In this document: positions 62,987-64,000 of the stretch, piece after piece
How positions within the stretch are numbered: position 1 is the first letter of the stretch
How the letters are laid out: each line of letters starts with the position of its first letter
Source: Saccharomycopsis fibuligera x Saccharomycopsis cf. fibuligera
Taxonomy: Eukaryota; Ascomycota; Saccharomycetes; Ascoideales; Saccharomycopsidaceae
Direction of reading: 5' to 3'
DNA length: 64,000 bases
Assembly (NCBI GenBank): GCA_001936135.1
Contig: CP012811.1
Span: 248,001-312,000, forward strand
Made by a program: the position numbers and the translations under genes
The notes under the pieces: model-generated
What the model was told of the DNA's origin: nothing
The model's input: the letters and a program-made list of their open reading frames with translations, nothing else
Databases searched by the model: none

Positions 62987-63538
62987 CTTTACCCAGCACA
63001 CCAAGTATGCTAAGACTAGCCTTTCAGTCTATAACTTGTTCTTGAACTTATGATTGTGTTGACTGCAACACAGATGAAACAAGAGCTCCCTCTTGCTTAA
63101 ATGATGAAATTAACGAATATTTACTAGCAAGCAATGAACCACGTAGAAGACTAGTTCACGCCACTCAAATTGTTGCAAATAATTGGTATTGGTCACTGAG
63201 CAAGTGATGTAAAGTAGACTGTTTAGTGATGTGAGATAGAAAGTTGCTGGCACAAGCAAACACACACACACACGGGGCACGGGTTTCGGTTGGTGTATCT
63301 ACACGGGCAGCGTAAGATGAAGAGGAAAACTCAGCATTGAAAAAAAAAACAAGACTGGCGATGATGCACGACAACAGACACAAAAACATAAACAAATGTC
63401 ACATGAAACAAGGCCAGTGCTTTATTTTCTTTTAACCTTTTTTGGAACCTATTTGTTTACAAAAATTGCGCCTTTATGCTTTCGGATGTCTGTATCTGCA
63501 ACATAATGCAGAGAGTAAGGAATTACAAAAAAAACAAA
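62987..63538. other. PDS1 upstream region
   Basis: Holds the PDS1 promoter, a CA dinucleotide repeat at about 63259-63272, and the tRNA-Tyr terminator. No MCB box (ACGCGT) was seen. Otherwise featureless. Confidence 0.5.
63527..63534 (-). terminator. RNA polymerase III terminator of tRNA-Tyr
   Basis: Eight T residues on the minus strand, four bases after the tRNA 3' end. Confidence 0.8.
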
Positions 63539-63624
63539 TCTCTCGGGGGTGATTCGAACACCCGATATCCAGATTAATGTTAACATTACAGTCTGGCGCC
63601 TTAAACCAACTTGGCCACCGAGAG
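63539..63624 (-). tRNA. tRNA-Tyr (anticodon GTA) with 11-base intron
   Basis: The minus strand gives acceptor CTCTCGG pairing with CCGAGAG and discriminator A (63539). The D arm is GCCAAGTTGGTTTAAGGC and the anticodon GTA is at 63589-63587. An 11-base intron (63585-63575) lies one base after the anticodon. The B box is GTTCGAATC. The mature length is 75. The closest match known to me is S. cerevisiae tRNA-Tyr(GUA), which has the same intron position. Confidence 0.96.
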
Positions 63625-64000
63625 GAAGTTATCTTTTTTTATATAAGGGTCGAATTATTAAACTAGATAAATTTCATAGGCCTGGAACCGAATGGAGAAT
63701 GTTGAAATTATACCAATTAACATCTTTCATACAGTCCATTAGGTATAATCTCCTTTTTGAGTAAACTGTCTTTTGCGGCCGAGAACATTTGAACGCATGC
63801 ATAATTACTGAGGTGAACAACATCAAAGATGTGATGGAAAATTTTTCATCACACGAGCATTATGGGTGAGAAATGAAATAACTATATATAGTTTGAAAAA
63901 CAGAATGCTTTTATTTAGTGGTAGAGTTTATAATAAAAGCAAGGAATATAAGTCCAATTTCATTACTCATCTAAGTTTCATTACGTAACTAAGATCTCAG
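63625..64000. other. right end, upstream of tRNA-Tyr
   Basis: AT-rich sequence with no recognisable gene. A short frame overlapping the tRNA is not coding. Confidence 0.5.

Overview
This is nuclear DNA of a budding yeast, very probably of the CUG-Ser clade (Candida/Lodderomyces group). Compact protein genes dominate and are transcribed from both strands. ERG13, IDH1 and PTC7 carry spliceosomal introns with GTATGT/GTAAGT donors and perfect TACTAAC branch points. The tRNA-Tyr has the usual short intron next to the anticodon. Several proteins contain long Asn, Ser or acidic runs. No in-frame CTG was seen in ERG13 or IDH1, while in other genes CTG falls where Ser fits: a Ser run at the start of the 4435 gene, and all seven adhesin repeat units. 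CTG is therefore best read as serine. Species assignment is inference.

Layout. 1-4434: gene-poor, with tRNA-Gly(GCC) and perhaps an F-box remnant. 4435-10109: a large zinc-finger protein and a PalH/Rim21-type pH sensor. 11130-19393: OST1, RIO1, ERG13 and IDH1, all on the plus strand. 20676-28496: EMC1 and LAA2 on the minus strand, and PEP7/VAC1 divergent from LAA2. 29924-32995: PTC7 (spliced, minus) divergent from YNG2. 33478-35382: two related small secreted proteins on the minus strand. 36542-40448: a tail-anchored PY-motif protein and a SAN1-like RING ligase. 41258-51409: SHE4, PIN4 and FMP42. 52421-54997: a Flo11-domain GPI adhesin. 56057-61120: a 1687-residue Asn-rich coiled-coil protein. 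61997-63624: securin PDS1 and tRNA-Tyr(GTA).

The genes are mostly unrelated housekeeping functions. They cover sterol synthesis, the TCA cycle, ER glycosylation and insertion, endosomal traffic, NuA4 chromatin, nuclear protein quality control, myosin folding and mitosis. Accessory-looking parts are the adhesin, the paired secreted proteins, the zinc-finger protein with its large upstream region, and the pH sensor. LAA2 and PEP7, both trans-Golgi/endosome traffic factors, share a 264-base divergent promoter.

The most unusual signals are four spacer-less perfect palindromes (20, 24, 12 and 16 bases) within 151 bases between OST1 and RIO1; the pair of secreted, probably Kex2-processed proteins with a shared C-terminal module; and a PTC7 locus with an intron plus two in-frame start codons, one adding a hydrophobic N-terminus. 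Functions come from recognising family motifs by eye; no database search was possible.
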